In this document: positions 23,140 through 35,460 of the stretch, piece by piece | Numbering within the stretch: position 1 is the stretch's first letter | Layout: the number at the start of each line of letters is the position of its first letter | NCBI RefSeq assembly: GCF_963259705.1 | Contig: NC_081849.1 | Span: 60,980,093 to 61,044,092 of the forward strand | Direction: 5' to 3' | Origin: Myotis daubentonii | Taxonomy: Eukaryota > Chordata > Mammalia > Chiroptera > Vespertilionidae | Length of the DNA stretch: 64,000 nucleotides | The notes under the pieces: generated by a model | What the model saw: only the letters and a program-made list of their open reading frames with translations | Database searches by the model: none | What the model was told of the DNA's origin: nothing | Program-made: the position numbers and the translations under genes

Positions 23140-23940
23140 ACAAATAGTTCTTTAATAAATATTTATTGCAAAACAGCTATGTGCTGGGAGCCTCTTTAAA
23201 TATTGGTACTATAATTGAGAAAACAAACAAACAAACCTGGCCATTGTACTCAGAGAGCTTAAAATGCAGGGAGGACACAGGTAGGCAATTATGCGGAGTG
23301 CTGCGAGAAAGCCTCTTCCCAGAGCAGGTGAAAGGAAGCAGAAAGTACACAATGATAAATAGAACTGAAAGTAAATAGAAATGAAAAGGGCGAAGAGTGG
23401 GCGAGAAGAAAGGGGTTAGCAGAACATTGTGTTCCTCAGAGTGGGAGCGTGGCTAGATCCTGGAGTGTGAAAGGTGAGAGGCGCTGGGAGAACAGGGTAT
23501 AAATGACAAGGGAAGGGCCTTGTGGATGACAAGACTTGGGGACGTTATCTGAAGAAATCCAGGGTCCCGAATTACGATGATGAATTGGAGGATTATGGCG
23601 GGAAGAGTGACATGATCAGGCTTCCATTTTAGAAAGCTTGTGTAGACTGCAGTTTGGAGAGCGATTCGGTGAGACAAGACCAGAGGCAAAGAACGTGGTT
23701 AGAAAGTGGTTAACAGAAACCGGATGAGGGGTCATTGTGATCCGGGCCAGGGTATTGCCCACAGACAGGGAGAATAGTGGGCATATTCAAGAGGTGGCTC
23801 AGAGAAAAGCCTCGTAGCACTTGACCAAGAGAGAAAGGAGTCAGAGAGATTGCTCACACTCCTGTTAGGCAGATGCCAAAGAAGAGCTGCTTTAGAGAGA
23901 GGTGCGTGAGGTGAGATGCATGCAACGGAAGTCTGAATGA
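23140..23940 (+). mobile_element. L2-like and other ancient repeat remnants (intron 8)
   Basis: It starts with an L2-like 'aataaatatttattgcaaaacagctatgtgctggg' type segment and continues with 'agagtgacatgatcaggcttc', a piece of an old mammalian interspersed family related to the one at 34900-35450. I cannot name that family with confidence. Confidence 0.5.
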
Positions 23941-24384
23941 TCTGGGGGACTCCCCGGGGGAGGGTTGCGATGGGCCATCTGACTTTGGGCTGAGAGAGTG
24001 AGGGGGAGAAAGGAGCCTGGGAGAGAGGGAGAGAGATCCAGGGTGAAGGTTAGCCTTTTTCCCTTCCTGAGATATTACTTACAAAGTGTTCAAACCATGT
24101 TTGAGGATCTTAAGCTGCATGTTCCTCGTTGCCATACCGAGAAGAGGGATTCCTTAGGCTTGTCACAACTTGCTGGGAAGTTGTGTTTACCTGCAGAAGT
24201 CGGTGACCCTTGCATGAAGAGACTCTTGGGCTGTAATTGAGGAGAGCTGGAGGCTCTCGGTGCTACATACAACAGTGCGGTCTGTGACAGTGCCCTGGAC
24301 GCTGCCGTCACACCCGTGTTCAGCGCGTGTTCCATTCCCAGAAGGTGCTTTCCTTCATGGAAACATCATGGTCGGGGCGTGGGC

Positions 24385-24580
24385 TCCGGAACAAGGTTGC
24401 CAGGCTTTAAATTCCGGTCCCGCCATCTACCAGTGGTGTGACTGTGGGCGAATTATGTAACTCCTCTGAGTTTGTTTTGTTGCCTATAAAATGGGGAAAA
24501 AATATTGCCCACATCATATGTTGTGAGACTTGAGTTAATAGCGTAAAGCATTTAGAACAGAAATCCGAGTTCATGTGAGC
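24385..24580 (+). mobile_element. MIR SINE remnant
   Basis: It contains 'accagtggtgtgactgtggg' and 'gcctataaaatggggaaaa', followed by 'tgtgagacttgagttaatag', the MIR core and 3' end. Confidence 0.8.
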
Positions 24581-25365
24581 CGTCATCGTCATTATTTCTG
24601 TTATTGTGAATAGATGGAGGGTCCGTTTCCGGAGGCAGCAGAGACTTCATCGTGGTAAATGTGGGGCGCGCACTCGGGGGCAGCGAGGCCGGGGAGCCAG
24701 GGTGTCTGGCTTTCTGGGGCCGCTCCCCGGAGACCGGGCGTGGCAGTGCTGTGCCAGGATGGCCCTCCTCACGCTCTCACTGTGAGAGTGGGTGGTTCTG
24801 TATTGGGAGGAAGCTGGGCGCTGCTAACTGCATAGTGAGAAGGTGCAGAGAAATGCAAGGGTGTTTTGTGTTTCATCTTTCTCACTAATGATGCTTCTTT
24901 CCAGAACTGTGATTTCAGGTCTCACCTGAAGACGCAGTGTCTCCCGGGAGGGTTTCTGCTCCATGAAAAACAAAACGAAAAAGCTTTGTGTTGAAATGTA
25001 TAGATTTACTGAGGTTACAGTGAACATGGTTCTGTTTTCTCTTCTGGAAGGCCTTGCTTTTTCATTGATAATCCAGGTGGATTGGGAGGCGGACAGGCGG
25101 GTGGGTCTGAGCACTGATGTGGGGTCTGCATTGTGGAAAGATGGGCTGATGGTGCTGAGTGTTCAGTGTTCCCGGAAGGCGGCCACGGAGCAGTTGGTCC
25201 GATATAGGTCTTTCTTGGTCTGCCCTGGGATCCTGCTATGAGAATAAATTCACCCAGAAAGAGCGGGCAGACAGGAGGGAGGTGGATTACGCTTGGAGGA
25301 TTGCTGTTTTCACTCCTGGACTCTTTCCTGGAGTAAAACTGATATTTTACTTTGATTATTTACAG

Positions 25366-25482
25366 GAATTTGAAAGTGATTATGTTGTGTTTAAATCCAA
25401 AACTTTGGATTTTGACAGAAGGCTTGGGACAATTCTTTGCGAAGGTTTCTTTAACTGCAATGGTTTGGAGGCCGCATTTAAG
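25366..25482 (+). CDS. DNAH11: DNAH11 exon 9 (codons 539-577)
   Basis: The acceptor is tttacag|gaattt. The donor is tttaag|gttggt, with T at +3, so it is weaker than consensus. It encodes [20 protein letters not shown] and [15 protein letters not shown], with 39 codons in phase 0/0. Confidence 0.95.
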
Positions 25483-27589
25483 GTTGGTTCTGAAGAAGCT
25501 ATCATAACAATTTACTAATGAATAATTTAGACTGCTAGATGAAAGGATTGAGTGCATTCCTTTCTGATCCAGGTAAACTGTTAACTAGTCACAGTCTTCA
25601 TATTCAGCTCACTGAATTAGGAGCTTTGAATTATGCACTACGGAATACTGAAGTTTATTTTGGACAAGGTCAGGACATTTAACTATTGATCTTTTTTTGC
25701 ATTCAGTGTTTTAGGTCTTAACGCCTCGAGAGCAAGTTTAGCATGGCCTATGAAATAGCGATTCAAAATTAAGCCACAGTGAAAAGTGAAAACTATCTGT
25801 TAATTCTGTTAAATCAAGAGTTCTCCCCCCACACCATTTTTACATATGTTGGGTACACCTGCCTACTTTATTGCTCAGACTAAAGCAAATAGCAGCTTAT
25901 ATACCGTCTTTCATCAGGTTTAAGGCATGATTATCAGATACACGATTATTTTGTGTATCAATAAAGAAAAATGTCAAAAAATTATGCCATTGATTATTAA
26001 CATGGTCCAATAACATGGTCTCTGTTAAAACATGAGAGAATGTTAGTGATAGAACTGATGAAACACGGTATGTATGTATTCAGAGTTGCATGAAAGAAAG
26101 GCACTTTGCTAGTCCTCCCAAAGGAAAGGTTTACTGTAGGAACTAGGGACATCCTGTGGAAATGTGCTTGTCGAAGAAGAGAATTGCAAGCCAAGTACAA
26201 ACTCAGATGATTGCAAAAGAGGCTTCAACACCAAGAGAATCATAGGTACAGTTCACTGACAATGGCAGTGCAGTGCAGTGTAACAGACACAGACGTAATA
26301 CGAGATTTGTTTGATTTTAACCCTCAGATTCAGGTGAATTGGTCAAATGGTGGTGAAACAGTGTCTTCTGGCCCCTGAAAAGCATTTTAACATAAATTCA
26401 TGGGGATCAAATACTTCTTTGTTGTTTTGTTGTTTTTTTCAGAGCCTGGGATGAAACAGAGATGCCACTGGTCAAAATATATAGCCTGTTGTTATAAAAT
26501 AAAACCCCCTGTAATCCCATCTCTCAGAAAGACTGATAGATTTAATACGGCCACACTCTTTCTTGGACTAGATATGCATACATATTTCTCTTTGACAAAA
26601 ATGGCATTTTCTGACCCCCTTTGGTAACCTTTTCCACTTAGCAGTGAATCATAAATGTTTTCTTGCTTTTATAACCAAATTCAGCAATATTTTTTATTAA
26701 TGGCTACATAGTAGTTGATTACATTCTCTGCTCCTGGAGCTCCTCGCCAGTGTGTTTGTATAACTGGGAGAAAGATGCAGAGGGAAGTCTTAATTACAAA
26801 GGCTCCTACCTTTTCTAATTCGGGTCTTTCTTTTCCCTTCTCACAACCATTAATATGGATTCCATTCTAGTGTGTGCCGGCTGTTTTTTCTAAATAGTTT
26901 TATCTGATTGCCATGTATCTTTATTTCACTTTCCACCTATTTGTGCTCTGTCTACTGAAACATATACGATGAGCCCTGCCTCCACGCTGTGCGGGGGTGG
27001 GGGGTGGGGGTGGGGGGAGGACATGGTCTTACAGTTCGGGCTGCATTTAGATCACCTGCGATGCCCTGTGTGAAGCAAACAGTGAACAACTGCTTGAAGT
27101 GAGGTGGGCTGACGGAATCAGAGTGTTGAAATGACACACTGCTGGGGAACTGCAGGGGGAGAAGAACAAGATGATAGGGCTGTGCATTTAGGGAGAAGAT
27201 GCCGACCACTGGTGTGGGACGATGAACTCTGACCCTTTGCTGTTGTCTCCCAGGGAGAAGATACTTGCAGACTGGTCTCTGAAGGCCGTGTTTCAGTGCC
27301 TGCTCTTGGCAGAGACGTGGCCGGAGGGCCCTGGAGCCAAACACTGGTCTCCGCTAGTTCAAAGCCGACAGTGTTGGTGCTCACCACAAAACAAAACAAA
27401 AACAAAACAAAACACTGATGGATGTTTCTCTAAAATTTACAGTGTGTGTACATGAAGGTAGACTGAAGTATGTAAGAAAATGAAGGTGTCTAGAAAAAGG
27501 TGTCAGACAATGTAATTGAAAACTATAAAATTGCGATGGTTTTAAAAAAAATAGTTCAGGTAGCAGCCGATTAAAAAAATCTTTGAGGG
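25483..27589. other. First part of intron 9
   Basis: AT-rich sequence with no recognisable gene. It contains a G-rich tract at 26993-27020 (four runs of five or six G separated by single T), which is likely to form a G-quadruplex in DNA or pre-mRNA. Confidence 0.6.
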
Positions 27590-27782
27590 CCCTACCTGGT
27601 TTTGCTCAGTGGATAGCGCATCGGCCTGCGGACTGAAGGTTCTCAGGTTTGATTCTGGTCAAGGGCACATGCCTGGGTTGTGGGCTTGATTCCCAGTAGG
27701 GGGCGTGCAGGAGGCAGCCAATCAGTGTTTCTCTCTCATCATTGATGTTTCTCTCTCTCCCTTCCTCTCTGAAATCAATTTC
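27590..27782 (+). mobile_element. Ves SINE, tail-truncated
   Basis: The head 'tttgctcagtggatagcgca', then 'atcagtgtttctctctcatc'. It lacks a long A tail. Confidence 0.88.
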
Positions 27783-28156
27783 TGAGGGGCAAACATAGGA
27801 AAATATGAGTATGTACCACTTGACCAGTGGCAGCAGCATTGGGAAAGCCACATTACACAGTGAAGCTAAGAAGTAGAAGGAAATCACAGAACTCAAATGG
27901 GATATTTAGGGGAAAGAAGCATGGAGTTGAGGCCCATCTTTAGCCCCTGAGGGTGACAGGAGGGCAAGCATCTGCACTCTTCATGAAATAGCTTAGTTCC
28001 CTTCCCCTATGACAAGGAGGCTCATATGACCTTCATGCTCATCCTGGAGGGTAATTATTATATATCTATGATACTGAAAAGATTGGATCCTGTCTGCTGC
28101 CTAAAAGGTTGACTCTTTTTTACGACTACTCTCTGGCTTTAAACCTTCCCCTAAAG

Positions 28157-28467
28157 CAGCGGTTCTCAACCTGTGGGTCACGACCCCTTTGGGGGTCGAA
28201 CGATCCTTTCACAGGGGTAGCCTAAAACCATCGGAAAACACATATATAATTACATATTGTTTTTGTGATTAATCACTATGCTTTAATTATGTTCAATTTG
28301 TAACAATGAAAATACATCCTGCATATCAGATATTTACATTACGATTCATAACAGTAGCAAAATTACAGTTAGGAAGTAGCAACGAAAATAATTTTATGGT
28401 TGGGGGCCAGCACAACATGAAGAACTGTATTAAAGGGTCGCGGCGTTAGGAAGGTTGAGAACCACTG
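28157..28467 (+). mobile_element. SPIN/URR1-like hAT element with perfect 8-bp duplication
   Basis: It starts CAGCGGTTCTCAACCTG and ends with the complementary ggttgagaaccactg. A perfect 8-bp duplication ccctaaag (28149-28156 and 28468-28475) flanks it, as for hAT transposition. The 311-bp length and lack of a coding frame make it a non-autonomous copy. The SPIN/URR1 name is from memory of these ends. Confidence 0.92.
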
Positions 28468-29390
28468 CCCTAAAGGATATTCTGTCTTTGGTACTTGTGT
28501 ACTGGAGTGAAGTCCCACTTAGCATCTCGGGTAGGCAAGAGGCGACGTAGCAGGCGAGCTTCTGGTATTGTTTCAGTTGCAGTCGATGGGATGAGTGTTT
28601 GAAAGGGATTGTTATCAGATGTTTCCTTCCGGTTGGAGTGCATTTCTTGGTTAAATCTATGAGACAGTGTTTACTTTTGGATTTAAACACAAAGTCCAAA
28701 CTCAACAAAACTGGTTGTGAAGAGACAGTTAATAACTTACATTTTGCTAGGTAGCAGCTAACGAAGCAGATTCTTAAATATTTAGCGGTTTCTATAGTAG
28801 TTATAATTAGCATCACCAGGAAAAAAGCCAGAATGTGTTTGGCCTCCAAGATACAATTAGATTTGCATTTTAGTTTGTATAGATTTTCACTGTGTTGAGT
28901 TTTTCCCAGTGAATGTAGTTTATCGAAATGTTTACAAAATGTTAAATACGTACAATGAAGGAATTTTTTAAAGAAAACAAATTTGGGGGAACACCTGTTG
29001 TTTCCCTAAGAGGAAAAATAGCTCTTTTGCCACATCACTAACAAGGCACAAACCTTGGTTTTGTACAGCGTTCTGCCTCGTTGATGATGTTTAGTTATTT
29101 TGAGAAGATCCCTTCTTTTATTTCAAAGAAAACATCTCTATACCAGGCCTAATAATTTACATTTCATGAAGCCTACATAGAGCAAATAATAAAAGAATGG
29201 TTTTAAATGCCACCTTGGCTCTGAGAGGCCCAGGGAAGCTCAGGCCAGGCTGCAGGCTGCCCAGGGTCAAATGCCAGCTCCCAGCGGCTGTCTGAATTCA
29301 GGCAGGTCACTCCTTCCTATAACTCAGTTTTTGATCTGGAACATGTGACAGTAGCATTTTTTGTTATTGTTGTTGTTCTGACCTGAGGGT
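28468..29390. other. Intron 9 sequence with a MIR-like remnant
   Basis: A MIR-like piece is visible near 29215-29350 ('gtcaaatgccagctcccag'). The rest shows no recognisable gene or element. Confidence 0.45.
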
Positions 29391-29611
29391 ATTTTTTTCA
29401 TTGATTTTTAGAGAGTGGAAGGAAGGGGGAGAGACAGAAGGAGAGAAACATCAATGTGAAAGAGAAATATTGATTGGTAGCCTCCTGCACACGCCCCGAC
29501 CAGGGGCGGGTATCAAGCCTGCATCCTAGGTACATACCTTTGATCAGAATTGACCCGCAACCCTTCAGTCCTCAGGCTGACGTTCTAACCACCTAGCAAA
29601 ACCGCCTAGGG
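29391..29611 (-). mobile_element. Ves SINE (intron 9)
   Basis: It shows 'cattgatttttagagagtgg', 'gagaaatattgattggtagc' and a diverged head near 29600. Flanks share a 'tagcattttt' duplication. Confidence 0.85.
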
Positions 29612-29642
29612 TAACAATAGCATTTTTAAAGCCATCATTGTG

Positions 29643-29759
29643 AAAGAGAAACATCGATTGGTAGCCTCCTGTATGTGCCCTGATCAAGGATGTAACTTAC
29701 AACCTTTTTGGTGAATGGGATGACACTGTAACCAACCAACCAAGTCACCTGCCAGGGCA
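29643..29759 (-). mobile_element. Partial Ves SINE
   Basis: Head half only: 'gagaaacatcgattggtagc' to 'tcacctgccaggg'. It lies next to the full copy and just upstream of exon 10. Confidence 0.75.
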
Positions 29760-29916
29760 AGTTTCAGATTTGGAGGTATTGCATAATACTTGTAGGGTTC
29801 TACGTTTTTGCTCTATCTCTAGTTGTGTAAGAGCTGTAAGGGGAGAAATAGTGAGTTGAGTATTTGTATTAAAAACCCATAGTTCTTAACTATTCTTTAA
29901 CTTTGATTTTTTTTAG

Positions 29917-30054
29917 CTTTTGATCATATTTGGGAATTTTCTAGAGAAACCAGTTGTCATGGAAATTTTCAGCCCACATTACAGCTCACTGGTGCACATG
30001 TTTAATGCAGAGTTGGATATGTGTAAGCAATTGTATAATGAACATGTGAAACAG
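29917..30054 (+). CDS. DNAH11: DNAH11 exon 10 (codons 578-623)
   Basis: The acceptor is ttttag|cttttg and the donor aaacag|gtaagt (perfect consensus). It encodes LLIIFGNFLEKPVVMEIFS and continues to YNEHVKQ, which is DHC_N1. It has 46 codons in phase 0/0. Confidence 0.96.
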
Positions 30055-30223
30055 GTAAGTGAGGGAGGAAGTGGGGCAGTACACAGCATCATATTTGTGG
30101 GTCAGGGCTGTCTACTAAGACTTTACATAATGATGTCTGCTTTATTTAATTGGGTTTCTTATGGCAATGAAGAACCTGTTTTAGGACCATTACTTGTCTA
30201 CTTATCAAGTCACTTAATACATA

Positions 30224-30441
30224 TCTATAATAATAAAAGGGTGATATGCTAATTAGACCAGACATCCTTCCGGACGTCATTCTGGACGTTTTTCCTGACA
30301 AAGCCGGGGCCGGAGGGAAGCCTGGGTCCCAGGTGCCAGAGGAGGGAAGCTGAGGTCCTGGGTGCCGGAGGGAAGCCAGTGCCAGCAGTTGGGAGAAGGA
30401 AGACCTACTCTTGCACAAATTTTCATGCACCGGGCCTCTAG
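30224..30441 (+). mobile_element. HeliBat-type Helitron (intron 10)
   Basis: It starts TCTATAATAATAAAAGGG after A30223, carries 'atatgctaattagaccagac' and ends caccgggcctCTAG before T30442. The 218-bp length includes 'ggagggaagcc' repeats in its interior. Confidence 0.92.
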
Positions 30442-30555
30442 TATTTTATATATTTGCCCTGTAAAAGTGCCAAAATGAATAATTGCTTACAAGGTTGGAA
30501 TGCATTCTGATTAAATGTTCCCTCCCTTCCTTTTCACCAAAATAACAATTTGCAG

Positions 30556-30680
30556 ATTGAATGTGGAAACGTGGTTCTTAACAAGAACATGCCATTTACC
30601 TCAGGAAACATCAAGTGGGCTAAAGAGATCCTGGACCGACTCCAGACGTTTTGGTCAAACTTCGCATCTCTCCAGGATCT
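30556..30680 (+). CDS. DNAH11: DNAH11 exon 11 (codons 624-665, last split)
   Basis: The acceptor is ttgcag|attgaa and the donor gatct|gtgagt. It encodes [18 protein letters not shown] and [19 protein letters not shown]. The conserved NMPFTSG...W segment is typical of axonemal heavy chains. Confidence 0.95.
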
Positions 30681-31131
30681 GTGAGTATTTCACGGTGAAA
30701 ACCACCCTCTGATACAGGTGATTTCCTACAGGGCAGGAGCTGTTCATTTTAGCTGTTCATTTCCTTTAACTCTTTCCATTGGCAGGGCTCTTTACTTTTC
30801 ACTTTTCCTTTTCACCCAAAATATGTTTGTAGTTTTTTGTTACTGTTTTTCTTTTCTTTTTTTCAATAACTACTAACATTCCTTTTATTTTGTGGACTTC
30901 TATACCTTTCTCTTTTCTTTGTAGGAATTGGTACCTTGTTGCTATTGGCAAAAACCTTGGAGTTCCATTCATTTCATGACTATATCTTTTAAGGCAATTA
31001 GAGCATTATTTGGCCTTTATTGTTTCTCTTCCTGATTTTTTTGTGGTGTGTTTTGTTATGTTTTGTATTATATATTATTGTAAAGTAGTTAAGCTGAAAT
31101 CTATCTAATATATAGAATCATTTTCCTACAG

Positions 31132-31327
31132 ATTCTCAGAAAGTCCTGATGATGTCTCAGTTCACCAGAAGTATGTTGAAATGACAGCTCTGCTAGACCA
31201 ATTTGAAAATCGTATCTATAATGAATGGAAAAATAACGTGGATGAAATCTGTGAATTCAATTTGAACCAACCCTTGATTAAATTCAGTGCCATAATTGGT
31301 CTTCTCAGTATCAACTTTGACCCAAAG
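31132..31327 (+). CDS. DNAH11: DNAH11 exon 12 (to codon 730)
   Basis: The acceptor cctacag|attctc completes the split Leu codon, and the donor is caaag|gtaggg. It encodes [36 protein letters not shown] and ends INFDPK. The first dozen residues differ from human; the rest is strongly conserved. Confidence 0.95.
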
Positions 31328-32771
31328 GTAGGGGTTTGATGTTTTAAAGATGTTTAACAAAAGTGATTTTTATTGTAAGCATATTCCTGACACTTCCAGT
31401 CATTTATATTTTGTGAGAATGTCAGTGCTATGAGGAATATAACCAAAAACAACTTGTACTAGGTCTTTGTTTTAGGATTGTTTCCCAAATTCTATATTTA
31501 CTCCTCTCTATTTTGCCTCATAAGTATTCATTTACCATTTTCACCTTTGCTTGGTAAGTTACTTGAGAATAGGGTACATTTCATTTTATCTTTGTGTTCT
31601 GTGTTGCTAACATACTGTCTGGCACTTGGTAATACTTAATAAATGTTAACTCATCTGAATAGAATCATTAGCCTTTTATCATGTTTTCTGGCTTGAATTA
31701 TATTCATAGTACATATGAAAGTAGTTTTAATTAATTAAAATTTTATCATGTAAGTTAAGATTTGGGGAATCCAGAAATTGTATGGAATGAAAGACTGTTA
31801 GTCATACTGTGGATGGACAATGGTAAATTTTGGTGTCGTAATATCCTTCAAAGAAACAATAAACTTGAATATGTTAGTTAAATTGATGGTAATTTTTATA
31901 AAGACAAGTTTCAAAAAAATGTAAAACAACATAAAAATGCCAAAAATAATATTGACAGTTAAATAACATCCAGGAAAATTACCCTTATTGAACAGATCTT
32001 TTCCCCATGAAAAACTGCAAACAAAAAGAAATTTCATGTTTTCTCACATCATTAACATGTTAAAGTACGGGTGCTTCAGTAGCAATTGTGTTTATATGTG
32101 TTTATATCTCTATATTTACACATAATGACTATATGTGCATATAAATGGTAATACAATGCATATATTTTAAACAACCTATCTCCAAGTCTGATAGCTTGGG
32201 AGTCACAAAGGAAGCTTTTTTTTTCTGTTTTTCTATGTGAATATGCTCTACAGGAAAGGAAAAACATGTAAGAATATCCATTTCTGAGTTGCTGTTACAA
32301 AAAAAGACTAGTGACACATCTGGCTGACTTTTTAGATAGTGAAGATTATATTCACTTTTAGCTATTGCCCTATTTTTCATGGCTGCTCAAATGTATGAGA
32401 AAGTTGGCCTCCATGAGTTTGTTATAATCTGTACCCAATTTCTGATCTGTTTTCCTAAAATATTACAGTGAATACCATCACTTAATTTTGTTTGTAAACC
32501 TCAGCACACAGACACAAATATATGCCCTGAGGATTCCCTCTACCTCTGATTCCATAAAACCAGTATGTAGAAACGAAATTCCTGAGGTGTTTCAGGGATA
32601 ATGCCTATAATTCTCCCTGAAAGGATTCCAAACACACCAAATATAGATTATAAACACAAAGTATACTGTACTAGTTAACATAGGGAGGGGTCAACCTAAG
32701 GTAGTCAACTGGTTTACCTTCTTAAGCATGTTTTATGGGCTTTTCCTCAGAATCTGATTTATTTTTATTTT
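31328..32771. other. First part of intron 12
   Basis: AT-rich, with an L2/MIR-like remnant near 31570-31660. I recognised no other element and no gene. Confidence 0.45.
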
Positions 32772-32975
32772 TCTAAAATACATTTTTATTGATGTCAGAG
32801 AGGAAGGGAGAGGGAGAGATTGAGAGAGAAACATCAATGATGAGAGAGAATCATTGATTGGCTGCTCTTGCATATCCCCCACTGGGGTTCGAGCCTGCAG
32901 CCTGGGCATGGGAATCCAACCATAACCTCCTGGTTTATAGGTTGAAGCTCAACCACTGAGCCATGCCAGTTGGGC
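32772..32975 (-). mobile_element. Ves SINE (intron 12)
   Basis: It shows 'catttttattgatgtcagag', 'gagagaatcattgattggc' and 'accactgagccatgccagtt'. Confidence 0.88.
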
Positions 32976-33487
32976 AGAACCTGTGATTAGAGGTACAGCC
33001 ACTTCTGCCACATGACATATACATTCCTAAAAATCACTGGATTATGAAAGACTGCACAATCAACAGTATAGGACTTATGGGGGGAAAGGGGTTATGGGTG
33101 CAGGACTCAAACTTTGTCAGTGATACATTAAGAAAATACTAGTAGTCACCTAGAGAAAACAGTAGTACAGTTGTACACATTTTAAATGGTTAAGTAATAT
33201 ATACATACTACAATAAATATGACACTTTCCCTTGACAAAGACCTGAAGTTTGCTTATGGAAGTGGGTGGGGGAAGGGTTATAACTCGGTGTGATTGTAAA
33301 ATGGAAAGACGGTCATCAGAAACCAGGTGGAAAGTCGTACCACCAGAATGGATGGCGTGTGAACTGAGCTACCTGGTGGATGTTTGAGGTGTGTCCATAT
33401 GGGCATTTTGTATATTCCTAGGCTTTTCAGTTCAGTTGGGTGCTGTTTGTAGCATTTACCTAGTGTTTCTTGCTGATTAAACTGCAG

Positions 33488-33592
33488 ATTAGCAAAGACA
33501 AAATGTGTGGAATGCTAAGATTTCTCCCTAGTATATTAATCCTGTTGGAACAAATATGTGTTTCCGAAACAAGCATTCTAGCAGAACTGAAG
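33488..33592 (+). other. Possible cryptic in-frame exon in intron 12
   Basis: An open stretch of exactly 35 codons lies between a cag acceptor-like end (33485-33487) and an aag|gtatgg donor-like site, in the phase (0/0) and length (105 bp) of exon 13, which lies 296 bp downstream. The encoded peptide shows no similarity to exon 13 or to the dynein stem, and the human protein goes directly from exon 12 to exon 13. It may be a coincidence or a cryptic cassette. Confidence 0.2.
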
Positions 33593-33888
33593 GTATGGGA
33601 ATGGTCCGAGGTCCGCTGGTGGCCTTCCGTTGTAGATCTGGGTGTGCACGTGTCCCTGTCATGGCTTGAATCTCGGACAGCGGGCCATCATCACTGATTT
33701 CCAACTTCATTATTTATACTCCTGTGGAATGTGCGATTGTTGCTTTGAACAAGCATATGCGACAAAGGCCTCCTAACCTTGACAATTTGAAAATATAATT
33801 ATTGGATGAAAATTTACGTTTTGATTTTGATTTTTACTTGTGTTAAAAATAGAACGATATGCAATAATCATTGATGTTCTTCCAATAG

Positions 33889-33993
33889 CTGGTGGCCGTC
33901 TTGAGGGAAGTGAAGTACCTCTTGATGCTGAGGAAGTCAGACATTCCGGATTCAGCCTTAGCCATCTTCGAAAAAAGAAACACTATTTTAAAG
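33889..33993 (+). CDS. DNAH11: DNAH11 exon 13 (codons 731-765)
   Basis: The acceptor is ccaatag|ctggtg. The donor is ttaaag|gtttgt, with T at +3. It encodes [19 protein letters not shown] and ends KRNTILK, a hallmark dynein stem block near the end of DHC_N1. It has 35 codons in phase 0/0. Confidence 0.96.
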
Positions 33994-34119
33994 GTTTGTG
34001 CTTTTACATATTGAACAGAGGCATTTGAGTGTTAATTATTAACGTGGAGACCTGTGATACGTTTATGCATCCAAGGTGGACAAAGGAGCCTTAACATACT
34101 TGGGGTTTTCTTTGCTCAG

Positions 34120-34512
34120 TACATTGGCAACCTTGAGCTCCTGGTGCAAGCATATAACAAGCTGAAACAGACTCTCCTGGAAGTTGAATACCCTCTGATC
34201 GAAGACGAGCTGAGGGCTGTGGACGAGCAGCTGCAAGCAGCCGCGGCATCGCTGACGTGGCAGGATGACTGCTGGGGGTACATCGAGAGGGTGACAGAGG
34301 CCACCGTCGAGCTGGAGCGCAGAGTCGAGCGCACGCAGAGCAACGTGAGAGCCATCCAGCAAACCATGAGGGCGTGGGCCGAGTGCACGCTGCTCCCCAG
34401 GAGAGAGCACCGGAGGGAGGCCGCCCTCACGTTGGAGGACAAGGGGGATTTGTTCTCCAGGAAGTACAGGCTCATCCAGGAGGACGGCTGCAGGATACAC
34501 AGCTTGGTGGAG
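34120..34512 (+). CDS. DNAH11: DNAH11 exon 14 (codons 766-896)
   Basis: This is the largest exon in the window (131 codons), bounded by gctcag|tacatt and gtggag|gtaatg. It encodes [50 protein letters not shown] and [18 protein letters not shown]. The charged heptad-like stretches suggest helical bundle or coiled coil. It is more GC-rich than most of the other downstream exons. Confidence 0.96.
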
Positions 34513-34819
34513 GTAATGGCTTTTAAGGAGCGCTTTTCATGAAGTGTGGAAGAGCAAAACTATTTACCTAATGATGCGGAACTCCTGTGCGCCCTGAAAG
34601 AGCTTTGTGTATTGCTTTGTGAAGCATTTAACGTGGAGGGGCTCCTTACTTACCTGTAATTTCTGTAGGTCTCACTATTCTCTTTCCTGAGGGAAGAGAT
34701 TGGAATGTGAGAGAGTTGATAAAACAGAAAGGAGAGAGATGGTACCCTCTTCTTTGTCATAATTACAGCCTCTTTTGGATGCTATTCGTAGCCACCTTGA
34801 TTTGATGAGTGCCCACAGG

Positions 34820-35460
34820 TGCCAGCAGCACCTCATTTAATGCTCTCAACCATCTCGGATGGATGGCCACTATGAGAACTTTGGTTTTTACTCTGAGGGG
34901 AACTAGCAGCAGAGACTCTGCTCAAAGGTTTTTCCCTGTTAAGTATGAACCTCAGGGGAACAAGGAGATGGCAGACAGGGAGACCATTAGGAGGTTATTC
35001 TAGTCATCCAGGTGAGAAATGACGATGGCTGGGGCAGGGTGGTTACTGATGGCAACACTCACATGCCGAATGGATTTCGGAGGTGGAGCCAACAGGATTC
35101 ACTGTGACAGGTCAGAGGAGAGAGGAAGTCCAGGGTGACTTCAGGTTTTTGGTCGGAGCAACTGGAAGAATGGACTTGGTTGCTCCGAGGAGGACTGTGG
35201 TGGAGCAGATTTTGTAGGGAAAAAGCAGGATTTGGTTTGGGGCATGTTAGACCTTCTGGCCAAGAGGAGATTTTGAGTAGGTTGGCATTGCAAATGGGAG
35301 TCCAGAGTTCAGGGAGAAGTTCAGGCAAGTGACATAGAATCAAGAGTCATGAGCACATATATGATATGGAAGGCCAAGGACTTGGGTGAGATAGGGTAGA
35401 AGTTAAATGTTGGTAGAGAAGAGGTATATGGACTGGCCTTGAAGTCCTCCCTGAGTGATT
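34820..35460 (+). mobile_element. Ancient interspersed repeat (family not named)
   Basis: The text 'agggagaccattaggaggtt', 'catccaggtgagaaatgacg' and 'gtccagggtgacttcaggtt' belongs to an old dispersed mammalian family that I recognise by pattern but cannot name. A related piece is in intron 8. Confidence 0.45.
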
